Below, piece after piece: positions 27,334 through 41,378 of a stretch of 64,000 bases of DNA. A program made the translations under genes and the position numbers. Position 1 is the first letter of the stretch. Every line of letters starts with the position of its first letter. The notes beneath the pieces are model-generated. The model ran no database searches, was not told where the DNA came from, and worked only from the letters and a program-made list of their open reading frames with translations. The DNA comes from Chrysomallon squamiferum (lineage: Eukaryota > Mollusca > Gastropoda > Neomphalida > Peltospiridae), in assembly GCA_012295275.1 (NCBI GenBank), contig CM022673.1:178501-242500 (forward strand). The letters run 5' to 3'.

Positions 27334-27850
27334 TTAGTCCTCATCAGATGAGCAGTCTGTATCACTGTCTCCAGCATATTCCTTTTCTGTTTCATCATCA
27401 GATTCCTCCATTTCTGTTACAATTTTCCAGCACATAATTTTGTTTTTGTTGCAAGATAATTTTACCAGCACACCATAGTGGTTCTCCATCCATGCTCTTC
27501 CCAAGGTTTGGGGATCTCTTATACAATAACATTTTTTTCCATATTTTTGTCTCATAATGTTCTTTGAAGCAAGCCCTGTTTGCAGGCAGTCTAGCCAGGT
27601 CAATGGGCCTTCACAGAATTTGTGCTGGACAAGTCAGTACTATAACATCATCATATGCCTTGACTGACTGTACAACAGAGGACATATTTTGAATATATCT
27701 GATGTTTCCTTCAAGCAGTAGAAAGTATTAGCATCTTCCATTTTGAGTATACCAGCATTTAAAAGTTCTTCATCCATCATGCCCATTCTGTGAAACAAAA
27801 TCCTGTAGTTTTTTTTGTCTTTATTACTAAACTGACCTATTCATTTAAAA
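27334..27850 (-). pseudogene. Unidentified coding-like remnant with acidic C-terminus
   Basis: An open frame of 89 codons (27603-27334) can be extended upstream without stop by about 12 codons. It carries WLDCLQTGLASKNIMRQKYG and RDPQTLGRAWMENHYG and ends in an acidic Ser/Asp/Glu tail (SDTDCSSDED). Upstream on the same strand, 27793-27640 contains MGMMDEELLNAGILKMEDA and then a stop and frame change. The amino-acid composition is unlike the low-complexity spurious frames around it, so it may be a decayed gene or retrocopy, or exons of a gene I cannot join. I do not recognise the family. Confidence 0.35.
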
Positions 27851-28774
27851 GAAGATAAGGAAGACATCCTGAAGGTGGCACTTGAACAGAACATCCATGT
27901 ATGCTTCTCAATGGCATTAGAGTAATCTTGATTTTGTATCATTTGAATAAGGAAGGTTTTGGAAATTGCAGACTACATTGGTCTTTTCTTCTAGAATATC
28001 ATCAACTCCTGGTTTCTCATGAAGCCCTCAACCCATGGGTTGATGCTATTAAATTAACCTTAAACATTCATAATGCCTTACAAATACAAAGATGGGTGTA
28101 TTTCAAAAATATCCCAGTTATTTACAAATTAAAAATATATATATAGTTTAGAAAATATAAGAATCTCAGTTTTATTAATGTTTATAATGAGAAAAAAAAA
28201 CGAGTGAGAGAGAATGAGTTACACTCTTCTCCATCGCGCATCATCACAAATCTAATCATTGTTAAGAAATAATGTATTTTATTTTATTTTATTTTACCTC
28301 TATTTACCAGCCACAGTGACTTGTTGATATTATCGTCGCCATCAAGATCGCTAATGATCATCCGATACAAAAGGAAACAATAAGGCATTCTCCCATCTTA
28401 TACAAGCTCTACCTGCAGTTTGTATTTAAGGCGTCAAGACCAAATGATATCATAGCAGGTACATAGCGAGAACACTAACAGCTGAAGTATCATAATTAAA
28501 GGTGAAAGATTCGTCAGATGTCCGGGAACAGCTTAATCAATTGTTCCTTTATTTACCGACTGAAAGGAGGCGGTCTACTTCCTTTGAAGTGTCGCCGTTT
28601 CGAGTAAATAGACTCTTCAAATACATGTAAATTAGGAAATTAATTGAGTATAATCAGGCAATGAAATGATGGTCAGTGCGTACAGGCAGAAAGAGCAAGA
28701 AATAGGAAAAAGTGATTTATTTTTTTACCTTTTTTCTTTCTCCAAAGGACGTGTTCTTTTTTTTATCTCGAAAC
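27851..28774. other. Intergenic region upstream of the chitin-binding-domain gene
   Basis: Unique, moderately complex sequence, less AT-rich from 28200 to 28700. It probably holds the promoter and 5' UTR of the gene starting at 28775. The 81-codon open frame at 27901-28146 has no recognisable motif and is not called. Confidence 0.3.
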
Positions 28775-30165
28775 ATGATGAAAATAATTATTTGGTGTAT
28801 TGTAGGTAAGTGTAAGTATATATATTTTAAAATGCTGTAATGTTAAATAATGTTATGTTTATCTAATACAATGCTTTAAAAATATGGTTGTTAAATATTC
28901 TTATATTATTATATATTTTAAAGATTTTGATGCCAAATATATTGATCATAATAAATTTTTGTTTTTTGGTTGGTGTTTTTTTTTTTTTTTTTTTTGTTTT
29001 GTTTTGTTTTTCTTTGTTAAAAAAAAAAAAAAAAGAATAAATAGACCACAGAATTATCTAATGTGATTATTTATCTAACAAAAAACTAAAACGTTTTGGT
29101 TTGAAAGCTTCAAAGCAGCAATAGGTCAGATGTATACTATATAATTCAATGTAGTGTCTTCAGTTGTAAAAGCCATCTGGTTTGGCATTTTCATGCCACA
29201 TAATTGTTTCAGGTTTATAAAATATAAAAACCAGTTTCACTTAGTTATGTTTATTTTTCCCCTCCCCAGTTATGCTACTTCTAATGCCACCAGCTAAAGG
29301 ACAAAACAGTGATCCATGCGTTAATACAGTAGGTATTGTAATGATACCAGGTTCAGAATGTGGTGAGTTTCACGCTTGCTGCAGTGGAAGATTGTACAAA
29401 ACTGTGATGTGTTTGGAAGGAATGGCACTGAACGGTGACAGTCAGCGATGTACAGTGGAAACTTTTAAAAACTGCGTGGCCAGTAAGTACCAGCCAATGT
29501 AATATAGTGTCTTTCTGATTAACGACCATTGTTATTGCAGTTTATTAGTAATATCTCCCCCCCGTTATCCAATATATTATCATTAATAAACATGTATTAT
29601 GAATAGTATTAAACTGTCTGTCGTTTAGCATTTTTCAAATATAGGATTTAAAAAATAATAAATAAATAAATAAAAAATAGCATATGATCTGGCATCTCAT
29701 TTGTCTGACGTTATTCTTTTCCGTTAACTAATGATTGTATTAAAAAGCCAAACTTTCTTAACAGAAATTACCAAACCACTGGAATGTCCTAATGATTTGC
29801 AATTGGCATATTATCCCGATTACTCTGAAGGATGTCCAACGAAGACTTTTATTGAATGTAAATACGGGCAAAAAGAAGTAAAGCATTGCCAGTCTGGAAC
29901 GTCTTACGATGAAGGAACTGACACGTGCTCTTCAAAAGTAACGTCATGTGGTAGCGATATCCCATGCGATACGTCGACAACCTTTGCCATTTATGCCGAC
30001 TACAGTTATGGATGTCCGCCAAAAGGATTTTTGGTTTGTTTAACAGGAACGTTATTTGCCAATACGTGCCCAGACGGATTATTTTACAACGAAGGTGTGA
30101 AAAATTGCGACTTTTCACACAATATTCCGTGTGCACAAAACGTAAGACCAAATTCGGGGATATAA
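28775..30165 (+). CDS. Secreted protein with three chitin-binding peritrophin-type (CBM14-like) modules, 214 aa
   Basis: Three coding exons: 28775-28805, 29270-29482 and 29765-30165, joined at gtaagt donors and ag acceptors in one frame. Exon 1 plus the start of exon 2 encodes a hydrophobic signal peptide (MMKIIIWCIVVMLLLM, then PPAKGQ). The rest is three cysteine-rich modules of 53-56 residues: about 27-79, 89-143 and 149-204. Modules 2 and 3 share the pattern C-x(8-9)-Y-x-DYS-x-GCP-x-K-x-F-x-x-C, then C and YxEG, which resembles peritrophin-A/CBM14 domains that bind chitin through six cysteines. Module 1 is more diverged and has an adjacent CC pair. No transmembrane segment or catalytic domain follows, so a role in a chitinous matrix, gut lining or shell/cuticle is plausible but inferred. 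Spliced intron phases make it a real gene; the orthologue is not identified. Confidence 0.82.
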
Positions 30166-32331
30166 AACAATTTAAAAAGATAATGATATACTTAGTTTCA
30201 TCAACAGAATGATTACTCATAATTCATTATGTCTGCATCTTAGTTGACCAAAATATTTAAAATGTGTCTGTGGCTACTGGAGCAAATATCTCATATAGCC
30301 TACATTCTCAACATTTCGGCTCGGTTTAGTTTTACAAACTTTTTGTTATTATTATTATTATTATTATTATTTATATAATAATAATGCTAGCAATTTTCGG
30401 TTTGTGTTGACATTCAGTTTGTTGCGCATTTCCTCAGGTTTTCATTTTGTCAGGGTGAATGCGAGTTAAAAAAAACCTAAGACATTAAAAATTGCATTGA
30501 ATTATATTCTATTCACGGCATTTGTAACACTATAGGTTTATTTATTTTTTAAATTTCATTTTTAAGTTTGCATTACAATTTAGAAGTTAGGAGCAAACAT
30601 GTATAAATTAAGAACAGCTTGATATATTATTGTGAAAAAAATAAAGATAGCATGATCCAAAAATGAGTAAGAACCATGTTTTTAATACACTGCAGCCAAC
30701 TTAAATATTTTAGTCAAAATGCAATTACTGCAGATTATGAACCCTTCCTCACAAGAAAAATAAAATATTGCAACTATAATGGTAATCTGTGCTAAAATAT
30801 ATGTATAAAAAAAAAAAAAAAAAAAAAAAAAATGGATTACTTACTTGAAAAAAAAAATATGTCTGGGTTTGTTTTATTAATATACATTTTCACCGATGAC
30901 AATGAATACAACTTGTGAAAAGATGGATTTCTGAAGATACCAAGAAACCATCAACACATACACATACACATACAAACAATAACAATAATAAAACCACAGA
31001 AGATGATGAATATTTTTTTTATTTATTATTTATACAAGAAAATATCTTTCCATACAAAGAAAACAAATGCCCAAGCAAACTTTACTCTCAAGAACAGTGA
31101 ATTAAGATGAAAAACAAAGAGCATTTTTGTTTTGAAAACAATACCAATATGAATGCAAAAAATAATATTTTTAACTAAATAAATTTGGATTTATCTACAA
31201 ATAACTATAATAACTATTGGTAAAAATTTAATTTTTGTTTCAACAAATGCTAACAATTTTCAAAAAGGTATTTTTTTACCTATTGGTTAGATGAAAAACA
31301 AATAAAAATAATGAACATTTGTTTCAAAAACTGTCAATGCAAATCCAAACGACAACTTAAATGTATCTTTCCTCTCAGTTTTCAAATTATAAAAATACTT
31401 CTCAATGTGAAAATACTGAACATTTTTGTTACTAGTTTGTACAAGTTTTATTACCACTTCAAATTTCAGATTCAAGAATAATTTCACAATCTTTTGATTT
31501 ACAAAAATGCACAATTTAGTATCATGTAATTAATAATATTTTATTATATACAGTACAATTGCTGGTATCTTGGTTATGAAATTTCAGGTTCTAAAATCAT
31601 TCTTCAATCTAAATGCTTTTGTAAATAATCTTTGGATTTGTGTAAATGCTTTATTTAATATCATGTCATTAATCATATTCTGTGAAAATTAATTTTTATT
31701 GTCATTCAGTCACTATGTCCAACAATAAAACAATCAATGTGCGCTTTCAAATTTACATTCAAAGTAACAATGAAAGAAAAAAAGATAAAGATCCCACTAA
31801 ATATAAATATGATACTAACATTAACATTTTTAAATTCAGAAATTAAATGGTTTCAACAAATGAAGCTAGCACCACAGTTAGGTGAACACAATGGTTTTGG
31901 CAGTGAGAACATTTTGCATAGAAAAACTGACCATAGTCAGATTATTGAGTTTGTTATGGTATTGCAAATCACCATCAAAACTACTTCACCAGGAGTTTCA
32001 TGACAAATGGATGATGTTGCCATTTTTGCAGTCTTTTAAAATCAAAACAGTATTAACACAATCATTTCATTCAAACTTACATTTTAACAGTTCCTCTATT
32101 TTTTTGTTTTGTGGGTTAACTAATAGAAAAATAGATCCTTTTTACACAGCAGTATTTTGAAACTGAGCACATAATGAAAACTGTTCCATCAGGAACAGAT
32201 GTAAATATAGATAGAACACAGAGTGTCCTCAACATCCAGCACCAAATGATTTTTCTCTAGGAATGACTTCCAAGCACTACAATTGATTTCATCACAACTT
32301 ATGTTGATTAATTTAATCTAACAGTCGACCA
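30166..32331. other. Convergent 3' region between the peritrophin-like gene and PKMYT1
   Basis: The part nearest 32331 is the 3' UTR of PKMYT1 (minus strand); its length is not fixed by the sequence. It also holds (TTA)n at about 30345-30370, a 29-bp poly(A) run ending near 30831, and AT-rich sequence with no coding exon. Confidence 0.4.
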
Positions 32332-34534
32332 TCACGAGGAATCTTCTTCATCACTGGCTGCGTCAAACATCTGAAAATAATTATAAAGGATCATTAAAAT
32401 GCAATTTAACATCATTATAATCATCTGGTTTTTTTTTTTTTTTTAATATACAGATGATTCTCCTTGCCATACAATAAACCAAAAAAAATAAACATTATGT
32501 TATTTTTTTTTTTTTAAATAATAGAAAATAAAAGAATATATTCTTTTAAAGATATTAATTAAAACATAAATACAACATAGCTATGAAGTGACATAATATA
32601 TTAAATACATACCCCAAGAAGATTTTTTGGCTCAATATTGTTCTTGGCCTCATCATCAGTAAAGATAACCTGAGGCGGAGAGTGATCAGTAAGACTGTCA
32701 ATGCTGCTGTCTAGTATTGGCTCAGGACTACACTTCCTACTGAAATGTCACATCACATTAAACAATATCACATATAAAAACGTTTCATAATTGTGTGTGT
32801 GTATGCATGCCTGGGCATCTAATTCATTTAAAATATTTAGTTAATAGTGCATGTCATGTGAATATCTGTGTTTAGATCAATGAAAATACTAGTTACACAA
32901 TTCAGTTTATTTCTGATCCAAATGACATGTGATACATCTTTTTCAATACAGCCAGTGAATGAAATCAAAGTGCTTGTATAACTGAACTGACTACTGATGT
33001 CAAGCTATAGTTTTTGTGCTACAAAGATCATCCCCTCCCAGCATGTTTGTAATGCTTGTAACACTTACAGATTAGACCCGGGTAAAACTGGAGATGAACT
33101 CATTGGTGTTGGCAGTGTGGGCGGTCGTTTCCTGATTACAGGAGTAGTGAAAGCACGTCTAGGCGGAGGTTTGCTGAAAATAAATCATTTTTTTAAAAAT
33201 AAGCATTAGATGCAAAGTTTTTCTGGGGGCAGTTGTATAAAAATATGTTCCCTCCCCCATGATTAAAAATGTGTTATCTAAAACAACCGTAATAACAGAA
33301 ATCAAGACAAAAAGAAAGTTATGATGTACATCAGAAAGCAGGCATGAACTCATACAGAGGGAGCCAAATTTTATCTGGAAACAGTTTTATCTGGGTGTTT
33401 ATACATACTCATGCATATCTCTATCTAAATATGCATAATTATGAAAATTCATTTTTTAGTTTTATAAGAGTATAGTGGGCTATCATCTGAACATAAATAC
33501 TTAGAAGTTTTGCTTTTTATTAATAAAAAGGGCTATTTTAAGGATCTAAATTGTTTTTAACTATAGTCTCACTTTTAATGTAAACTTTTAGAAAGAAAAA
33601 AAACAAGTGACTGACACGGTAAGAAAGCATTAATGTACTTACAAAGGTATAGCAAAGTCATCAGATGATGAAGATGTATCCAGAGGGACACCAACTGAGT
33701 TATTGTTGATGCTGACATCATCATCAAAGCAGTCATCTGGAGGAACAAAAAATACAATGTCAACAGTGACAAACAGAACACAAAATATGTCTTTATATTT
33801 GTTATATCAAATCTTCTAAAATATTAATTGACAAGTTACAGCAACATGAGTCAAATATGTAATTCCATGATATGCTGAACATAAAAAATTATGTATATGC
33901 CAAGGACTTAATTTCAGATTTTGTCTTTATATTTACCAGTTAGCAAAAAAAACACAAAAAAATAAATAAATAATAATAATAAAAAAAACAAAAATAAAAT
34001 AAATGAAAAAACATAAAATAAAATAATAAGAAAATAGTGTTTTATATCTAATAACAGTAAAAACCTAAAGGTGATATTAATCTCTATCAATATTACACAT
34101 CTCAGACAAACAAACTTTAAAACAAAAATTTTTCAAATTAAAAATTATACCATCAGAAATGCTGTGATCTCCTGAGCAAGTGGAATGACTGGTGTCACTG
34201 GGTAGAGACATTCGTGAAACACTTCGTCTTTTCCAGCAGATCACTGGGTATGTGAACACAGACAAGATGAGTGAAAGAAAATGCAAGATGGACCACAGAG
34301 TGGAGCGCACCTGAGATATCTGAAAATGTAAAAATATATATATTCATCACTTTTTTTTATAAAAATATTTGGATATGCATCCTTCTTCAGACAGATATAA
34401 AGCAGAACTCTCAAAGATGGATGAAGAAAATATAAGGATTAAACTAAATTTAAGTACATCACTGATATAAAAAATGTATAAATAAAAAATAAAAAATAAC
34501 ATATAGCAAATAGATATATTTCTACACAATGTTG

Positions 34535-34566
<32 letters not shown>

Positions 34567-36596
34567 GTTTAAATTTATTTATGCAATAAATTTAATATAC
34601 TTACAGCATTCTTGATCATATATTCCCGCATTCTTCGCTTCCAAACCTGTAGATAAAACAATTAAACAGTCTTTTACTTTGTTTGTTATAGTTAGATTAT
34701 CAATCCACCCCACCCAAAATACAAGTGAAATCATAGTAAGAGAGTATAAATGATAGACAAGAGAAATAAAATAATTTTAAAAATTAAAACAAAATGTACT
34801 TGACTGACAAAAACTCGAGGTATTAAATCATCCATAAAATGTCTTAATTGCATTAACAGTTTCATGAAGCTAAACAAAAGCATATTTTTTTAAAACAAAT
34901 TGCATGCAATTAAATTCTTACCCTTTTATTTAGAGAGAGTTTCCTGTGATTTTAATGTAATAACAACATTTAATACAAGGAAAAGAAATGGAAACAGTGT
35001 TTAAACTGGTGTTCAACAATTACCTTTCGAATGCAGGGGAAAGCCATCAACTGATCAACAGTAGGACGACTTCTGGGATCAGGATCCATCATTTGTTGAA
35101 TGACGTATTTCAAATCAAATGATTTCTCTGAAAAGTAACACAATTTTTTTTTTTTTAAATATTAATTCAAATGTATTAAGACGTAAATGAATATTTTTAA
35201 TATTAGCTTCAATTAAAAAGTGAAAAACATTTATAACATATACTGTTTAAAAAATATATATAAATCTTCTTACATATTTAATAAACCTCAATCAATTTAG
35301 CAAAACTCTGGCCATACATTTATATGAAGAAATTAGATGATTAAGTAATAATCTTCATGATTTAAAATTATAATCAATGAATTCTCATTTGTTGGAATGG
35401 TAACATACTTCGGAGGAACTCCTCTGGTATTTGTCCTCTTCGCAGTATGTGCCAGCCCTCTCCACCACGAGGTAGATCCAGATCACTGGCCAGCTCCAAA
35501 ATGGTCATTCCCAAACTTAAATGTAAATTAGCTATGATAATAAAATGGATATTAAACATTACTTTCCTGAATTTTCATTTATCTAAATAGGACAAGTAAA
35601 TGCTGAAATCTGACTTTCCATCAAAATCTTTTGTGAACGTAACAACATGTGAATTATAACCCAGACAAATACAAAATTAATAATAATCATGACAACAACA
35701 AAAAAAAAAACCCATACATACATACATATGGTGCAAGTTCAATGAAAGGATGGTACAGAAAATGTTCAATGAAGGGATGGTACAGAAAATGTTCAGGGTA
35801 CAAGTACTTTCAACAGTGTTCAAATTAATTGTTTGCAAAAATACTCCTATAAACAATTGTATCAAATGCATTAACTATTAACAAGTTTGCAATATAATAA
35901 AGTCAAATTGTCTGTTGTCATAGTGTTTTCTCTGGTTGTTCTGTGAATTATATTCTTTACATGAATATATTTATACAAAATAATATACATATACACACAC
36001 ACACACACATATATTGTTTGATAACCTTCTGTATATATTAATTACTATATATACATGTTTGTATGTGTGTGAAATTGGAGACTGTTTTCATTGCTCTGAA
36101 AGTAAAAAATCACCACACAGTATGATAATGAATATTTATGAGAACATGCACTGTTAATAATAATTATTTCTATATTGTGCAGATCGAACACACATCTTTT
36201 TTCAAAGGACAAAGACAATATTTAGAAAAGTTGTGTTTGTATCTAGGATAACAATTATTATAAAGTTACATGTTCAAAAACTTGTAGCGATCACTGAAAT
36301 TCATGTGCAGTAGTTTAGCTGCACAGCGCCTGCTGCAGTAGCCTTGATTACACATCGTGAGAAGCAGCAAATTTCATAGGAATCAGATTGCATCCCTTTG
36401 TAAATATGACAGTTGTTGCTTCAGATTACATTTTTTTTTTTTTTCAGGGACAAGGAACGTGAACTGCTGACCCAGCAAGTGCAAAACAATGGCATGCTGA
36501 TATTGCTGCCATTATTGATAAATGGTGGGCAAACTCGTTGTCAGCCGTAAGTGATGGCAAGCTCGCCATCTCTTACAGTATGTAGCGAGACCTCTG

Positions 36597-36628
<32 letters not shown>

Positions 36629-39360
36629 CATAATTATATAAAAAAATAAAATAAATAAAAATCTGAATTTATGCAATAGGCTTTATTACTTTGAAAAAAA
36701 AATAAAAAATAAAAAATAAAATAAAAAATAGAGGTAATAACTTACCTGAAAATGTCAGCAGGTTTGCCAAACTTTCCTTGCATCAACTCTGGTGCTAGGT
36801 ATTTGGGGTCCCCTTCCTGAGCTTCAGATAAATCATTGCACTTTGACAGGTCTATGACGAGACCAAAATCTCCAAGCTTACACACACCATCAATAGAAAC
36901 AAATATATTGTCTGGTTTAATATCCATGTGCACCAGGTTATGGTCATGAAGATGTTTCACAGCCTGTAAATTTATTTTAGAAAAATGTAATAAAAAAATT
37001 ATTATTATTTTAGGATTGTGTCACGCTAGCAATATTTCATTGAAAATAATATTTTATGTTTTAATCAAATTAAGAAATTTAGGAGGTGCTTTTTATTAAA
37101 ATAAAAAAGCTTTACATTAATGTGTAAATTCAAGTAAAAGTTAAAACAACTCTCCAAAGAATTAGTTTTTACATACCATAAACATATTAAGCACATTTAA
37201 TCTAGATCGATGTAACCTATTTCAGAACTTACCATTAACAAATCTACTAGGTAATTCCATAAAGTAGATTCAGAGAAATCATGGTAACTGTAAGCAAGAT
37301 CACTCAAACTGCAAGAAGAAAATGGCATTAAAAGTCCAACATTTTTTTTGTTATTCTTTAAAATGAAAAAATGTATGAAAAAGTAAATTTAGTCTTTACA
37401 GTATATCATATTTTTTATGTATGCATATTCCTCCAGAAATAGACCAAATATCTTTTGGTATATATTCTGCAAATATTTAAAAAGAAATATAATTTTGAAT
37501 ACTGGAATAAATTTTCATTTTCTGTTTTGTTTTATACATACATACATACATACTTAGCTACATTTCATTAAAATTTCTTACCAAGTGTTTGGCAGTTTTG
37601 TTTTACCATGCAAACTGCTATCTACAGATAAATAATTAATAATGTTAACATACCATGACTGACAGAGTTCTGTTTGAATATAAAGATGCTGCCGCTCTTC
37701 CCAAGCTTTGTACAGTTTCACACAATTTGGATGAGGAGGAAGAATCTCATTCTTAGCAACTTCTTCAAGTTTGCGTCGTCTGAAATAATAAAAAATTAAA
37801 TCTGAGATTTAGTATGAAGTTCAACAAATTATTCCACTTTCTAGATATATCCATGCATGACAAAAATTGTATTTACCATCTGTGGCTGTAAAATAATATA
37901 TTTATTTTTTCTTGACATGTTGGTTGTGTTTTTGGTTTTGTTTTACTGAATAACTTGATGATAAAATTATTCCACTTCCAGTTAATAACAAATTGAATAT
38001 TTTATTACATAATGTACACAACTGATTTGGATTTATAGAGAAAATAAATCTGAGAAAAAGACAATGCCAAGATTAGTGAAGTGGTATTATAAATTATGAC
38101 TGTTCTGACATAAACAATAACATTCGATACTCCCAAATAAATTATGAAAATGTATTTATTATGTTTAGTTCACCAATTAATTCTTCATTAAAAATCTGAA
38201 GTATAAAAATAAAGTAGTCAGATCTGTCTTACACTGCTCTTAATAGTAAAACTTGTTTTGTTGCTGTTGTTGTTTCTTACCTATCTGATTCCCCTCGAAA
38301 TCTTTCTTGAGATTTCTTTACAGCATAAAGTCGGCCATCTTCTCGACTTCGAACTTTAAAAACCTTGAAAACAGATTTTTTAAGTTTTACCAGAATAAGT
38401 TCAATTCAGATGCTACACCATAAGCAAAACAATATGAAATATTAAGAAAATAAGTAAAATTATTAATTTCTTTGATAACAAACACTAATCACTCATTCAT
38501 GAGTTTAGTGAAAATTTTAGATGTTATTCACCAGTTATAAACTTAAATAAACAACATATAAATCTAATATTATTATGATTATAAAACAAGCAATACTGAC
38601 TCACCTCTCCAAAAGAACCAGCTCCAAGTTTACTTATGACTTCAAAACACTGGTTGAAATACAAATCACGACTCTGTTCATTATACCTTTTACTCAAAAA
38701 AGCTGTAAAACTTGTTAAAGAAAATGACTCTACATTTTGTTAGATTATCCTCTATCAGGATGAAAATAAAACAATTTTTTATTACCCCCCCCCAACAAAT
38801 AATGTTAATGTTCACCACATAAATATTTATAATTTTTGGGGGTACTTTGAGAAACAAGGATACAGTTTTCTGAGCTCCTGAAAGAAACAACTTGAGCTCT
38901 TTGTATTGGACGATGAGGAAAAATTCTGCTGATAGGAGGAGCACTCTTCACTGGTGGTCGGGGTGGTGCAGAGTCTCGTGGGGTCCCTCTTTGCTGGAAA
39001 GAAGAAATTAATATAAAAATGAAACTAAAAAAGTAAAAACAGATATAATTTTATCTGACTAAAAACTAAAGATTACTTTTAATGTATATTATAAAATATT
39101 AATAACTAAATTTGTAATTAAATAACTGCATAATTTTGAAATTTTGTTAAAATCTGCCATAAATGTTTAAGTACACCTTAAGCATTGTTAAAGATTGAAG
39201 TAGTTTTACAATACATTATTATTATAGTTTATACAAGTTATATCAGGTGTCATTAGTCAATCATGTCAGTGTATTATGTAGTCTTCTGTCTAAATCCTGT
39301 AATCACTGATTAATCAGATTTCGATTTTACTCAGATTACTATAAAAAATATAAAAAATTG

Positions 39361-39423
<63 letters not shown>

Positions 39424-39482
39424 AATAAATAAAAAAATGAAGTATTATGAATGCATTAAAATATGATATACGTATTTATATA

Positions 39483-39513
<31 letters not shown>

Positions 39514-39623
39514 AACAGACATTGTCACTTTACAAATGAACTAACCTTTTTCGTGGAAAATGTGTCCAAATCTTTAAAGAAGTGAGGAGTTGGACGAGGT
39601 GTGGATAATGATGCAGCGTCCAT
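32332..39623 (-). CDS. PKMYT1: Membrane-associated Myt1 kinase (15 coding exons, 531 aa)
   Basis: Myt1 is the Wee1-family kinase that phosphorylates CDK1 on Thr14/Tyr15 at ER/Golgi membranes and holds cells in G2. Coding exons in transcript order: 39623-39546, 38993-38864, 38702-38605, 38363-38281, 37779-37654, 37308-37233, 36963-36746, 35515-35409, 35127-35024, 34646-34605, 34319-34151, 33736-33643, 33173-33069, 32739-32613 and 32370-32332; the sum is 532 codons including stop. Kinase landmarks: glycine loop GAGSFGEV (96-103), lysine in YAVKK (118), catalytic HMDIKPDN (D211), GDFG (D229), EGDPKYLAPELM and DIFSLGMTILE. The Myt1-type DLPRGGEGW insert and a hydrophobic membrane segment at about 362-383 after the kinase domain separate it from soluble Wee1. 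An N-terminal TPRPTP segment and a Ser/Pro-rich C-terminal tail suit a CDK/PLK-regulated protein. Intact. Confidence 0.95.
35738..35791. repeat. 27-bp tandem duplication in a PKMYT1 intron
   Basis: Two copies of ttcaatgaaaggatggtaca + gaaaatg, differing at one base; a recent local duplication. Confidence 0.9.
39363..39433. repeat. (AAT)n passing into (AAAT)n
   Basis: A compound microsatellite in PKMYT1 intron 1; a further (AAAT)n block follows at about 39483-39512. Confidence 0.97.
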
Positions 39624-41340
39624 CTTTAGAAGTCACCTATTTCTTTCAAATGAGCCTGTTGATAAAAATACCAATAACATTTTGCGAGCAACATCAAAGT
39701 TATAGACAAAACAGTGTAATTTTGTAACTCAAATTCATCCAAATTCCGTGTTGCTGTGAAATCACCAAACTGACACTTTGGCGGTCTTTTCTTCCTATAT
39801 GTACTGTGCCTTTTGGTTGGCTAATGGGAGAAAAACACGGTGTAAATCGTATTTTACTACTTCGAAAGCACGGGTTTTGTCCGACAGCTCCCGATATACT
39901 GATATGCGACAAACAAATGGTTACAGAACTAATTAAAATATTTCAATTAAGTTTTTGTAAGTTTCTGATGAACTAAATAAACAACGAGAATTAAAGACTA
40001 ATCAACAAATTATTATAAATCGATTATCCAATCACAATTGACGTTACATACTAAACGGTTACAACCAAATTAGTTTCCACAAAAAGTTTATCCATTTTGA
40101 TACCGAAGTATTATGGTGTGTTTTGTGTTGCTGCTTTTATTCTACTAGCAGCAACAATAACGTATCATTGTTATGGTATAAAATAAACAAATTTTATTTT
40201 TTAATTAAACATATTGGCCTTTATGGAAACTTTTTTGTTGTAGTTATTATATATTTATATATCTCTTTTTTACACAAAATGTTCAGTATACACGGTCAAC
40301 ACGGTATACGAGATCTTTCAAATTTGTATTTTTTTAATTTCATGTAATGTTTTTAAATACTGTTGTATTTACACTTCAATATAAACACATGTAATTACGT
40401 ACTTATGGTCGTTTCTTTTAATTTGTAAGAGTTAAAATGATAATATTAAACCACCTGCATAATTCCAAAACTGATGCACTGAAAAGCATTTGTAAACTCA
40501 GACAAAATCCTTCATAACAGTAACATAATCAAGACGAAGCCAGTTGCTCCTATTACACTTGTATTGACTTTTTAAATGTAATTTGTTGATACTGATGTAA
40601 CATTTCTTAAATTCTGATTTGTGAAATCATATTAGATTATTAAAATGTATTTATTTTTTACTTGTGTCCTCAGAAAAAACATTGTCTTACAATATTTATT
40701 TATTTATTATTTTTGTTTAATTAGTAGTAGTAGTAATAAATTAATTAATTTAAAAAAAAAAAAAAAACCAACCATGTATCATATATCGCTCGAGGCAAAT
40801 TTACATGAGGCTTAAATTTGAGGTGCACCTAAGTTTTTTAAGGGAGAGAACTATGTGATTTTTACTTACGACCAAGAAGAGTGAAAATCAAAGGAATATG
40901 TGAAACTTAAAAGTCGATTATATGTCTTTTATTATATGTTTAGTTTATAATTTAAAGTAAGTGTCTCAGTCAGTAATAACTATGTAATTATGATTAATAA
41001 CTATTTTTTTTTTTTTTTTGGTAAATAGAGAAATTCACGTTTGAGAAATAATAAAAAAATTAGGTTTGGATTCGTCAATATTCAGTGATTGCAAATTTTT
41101 TATGCACAAGCTTGTAGAGTTTTTGCAGATAGATATCTTATTTGTTGGTAACATTAGTGTTGATATAGATTTCCAAAGGTATAAGCAGATTTCAGAATAT
41201 GTTTATATAAATTATAAATCACTATATTATGTATATAATATATCACTATATCAGTGTATGTTTGCATAGAAATAATAACAATAATAATTAAATCTGCTAT
41301 TGGTATTTCTGTTAATATATATTTATTATTATTATTATTA

Positions 41341-41378
<38 letters not shown>

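Noticed and set aside
29849-30220. 123-codon minus-strand frame opposite the peritrophin-like gene
   Set aside because: Antisense shadow of exon 3 of the spliced plus-strand gene, which has conserved cysteine patterns.
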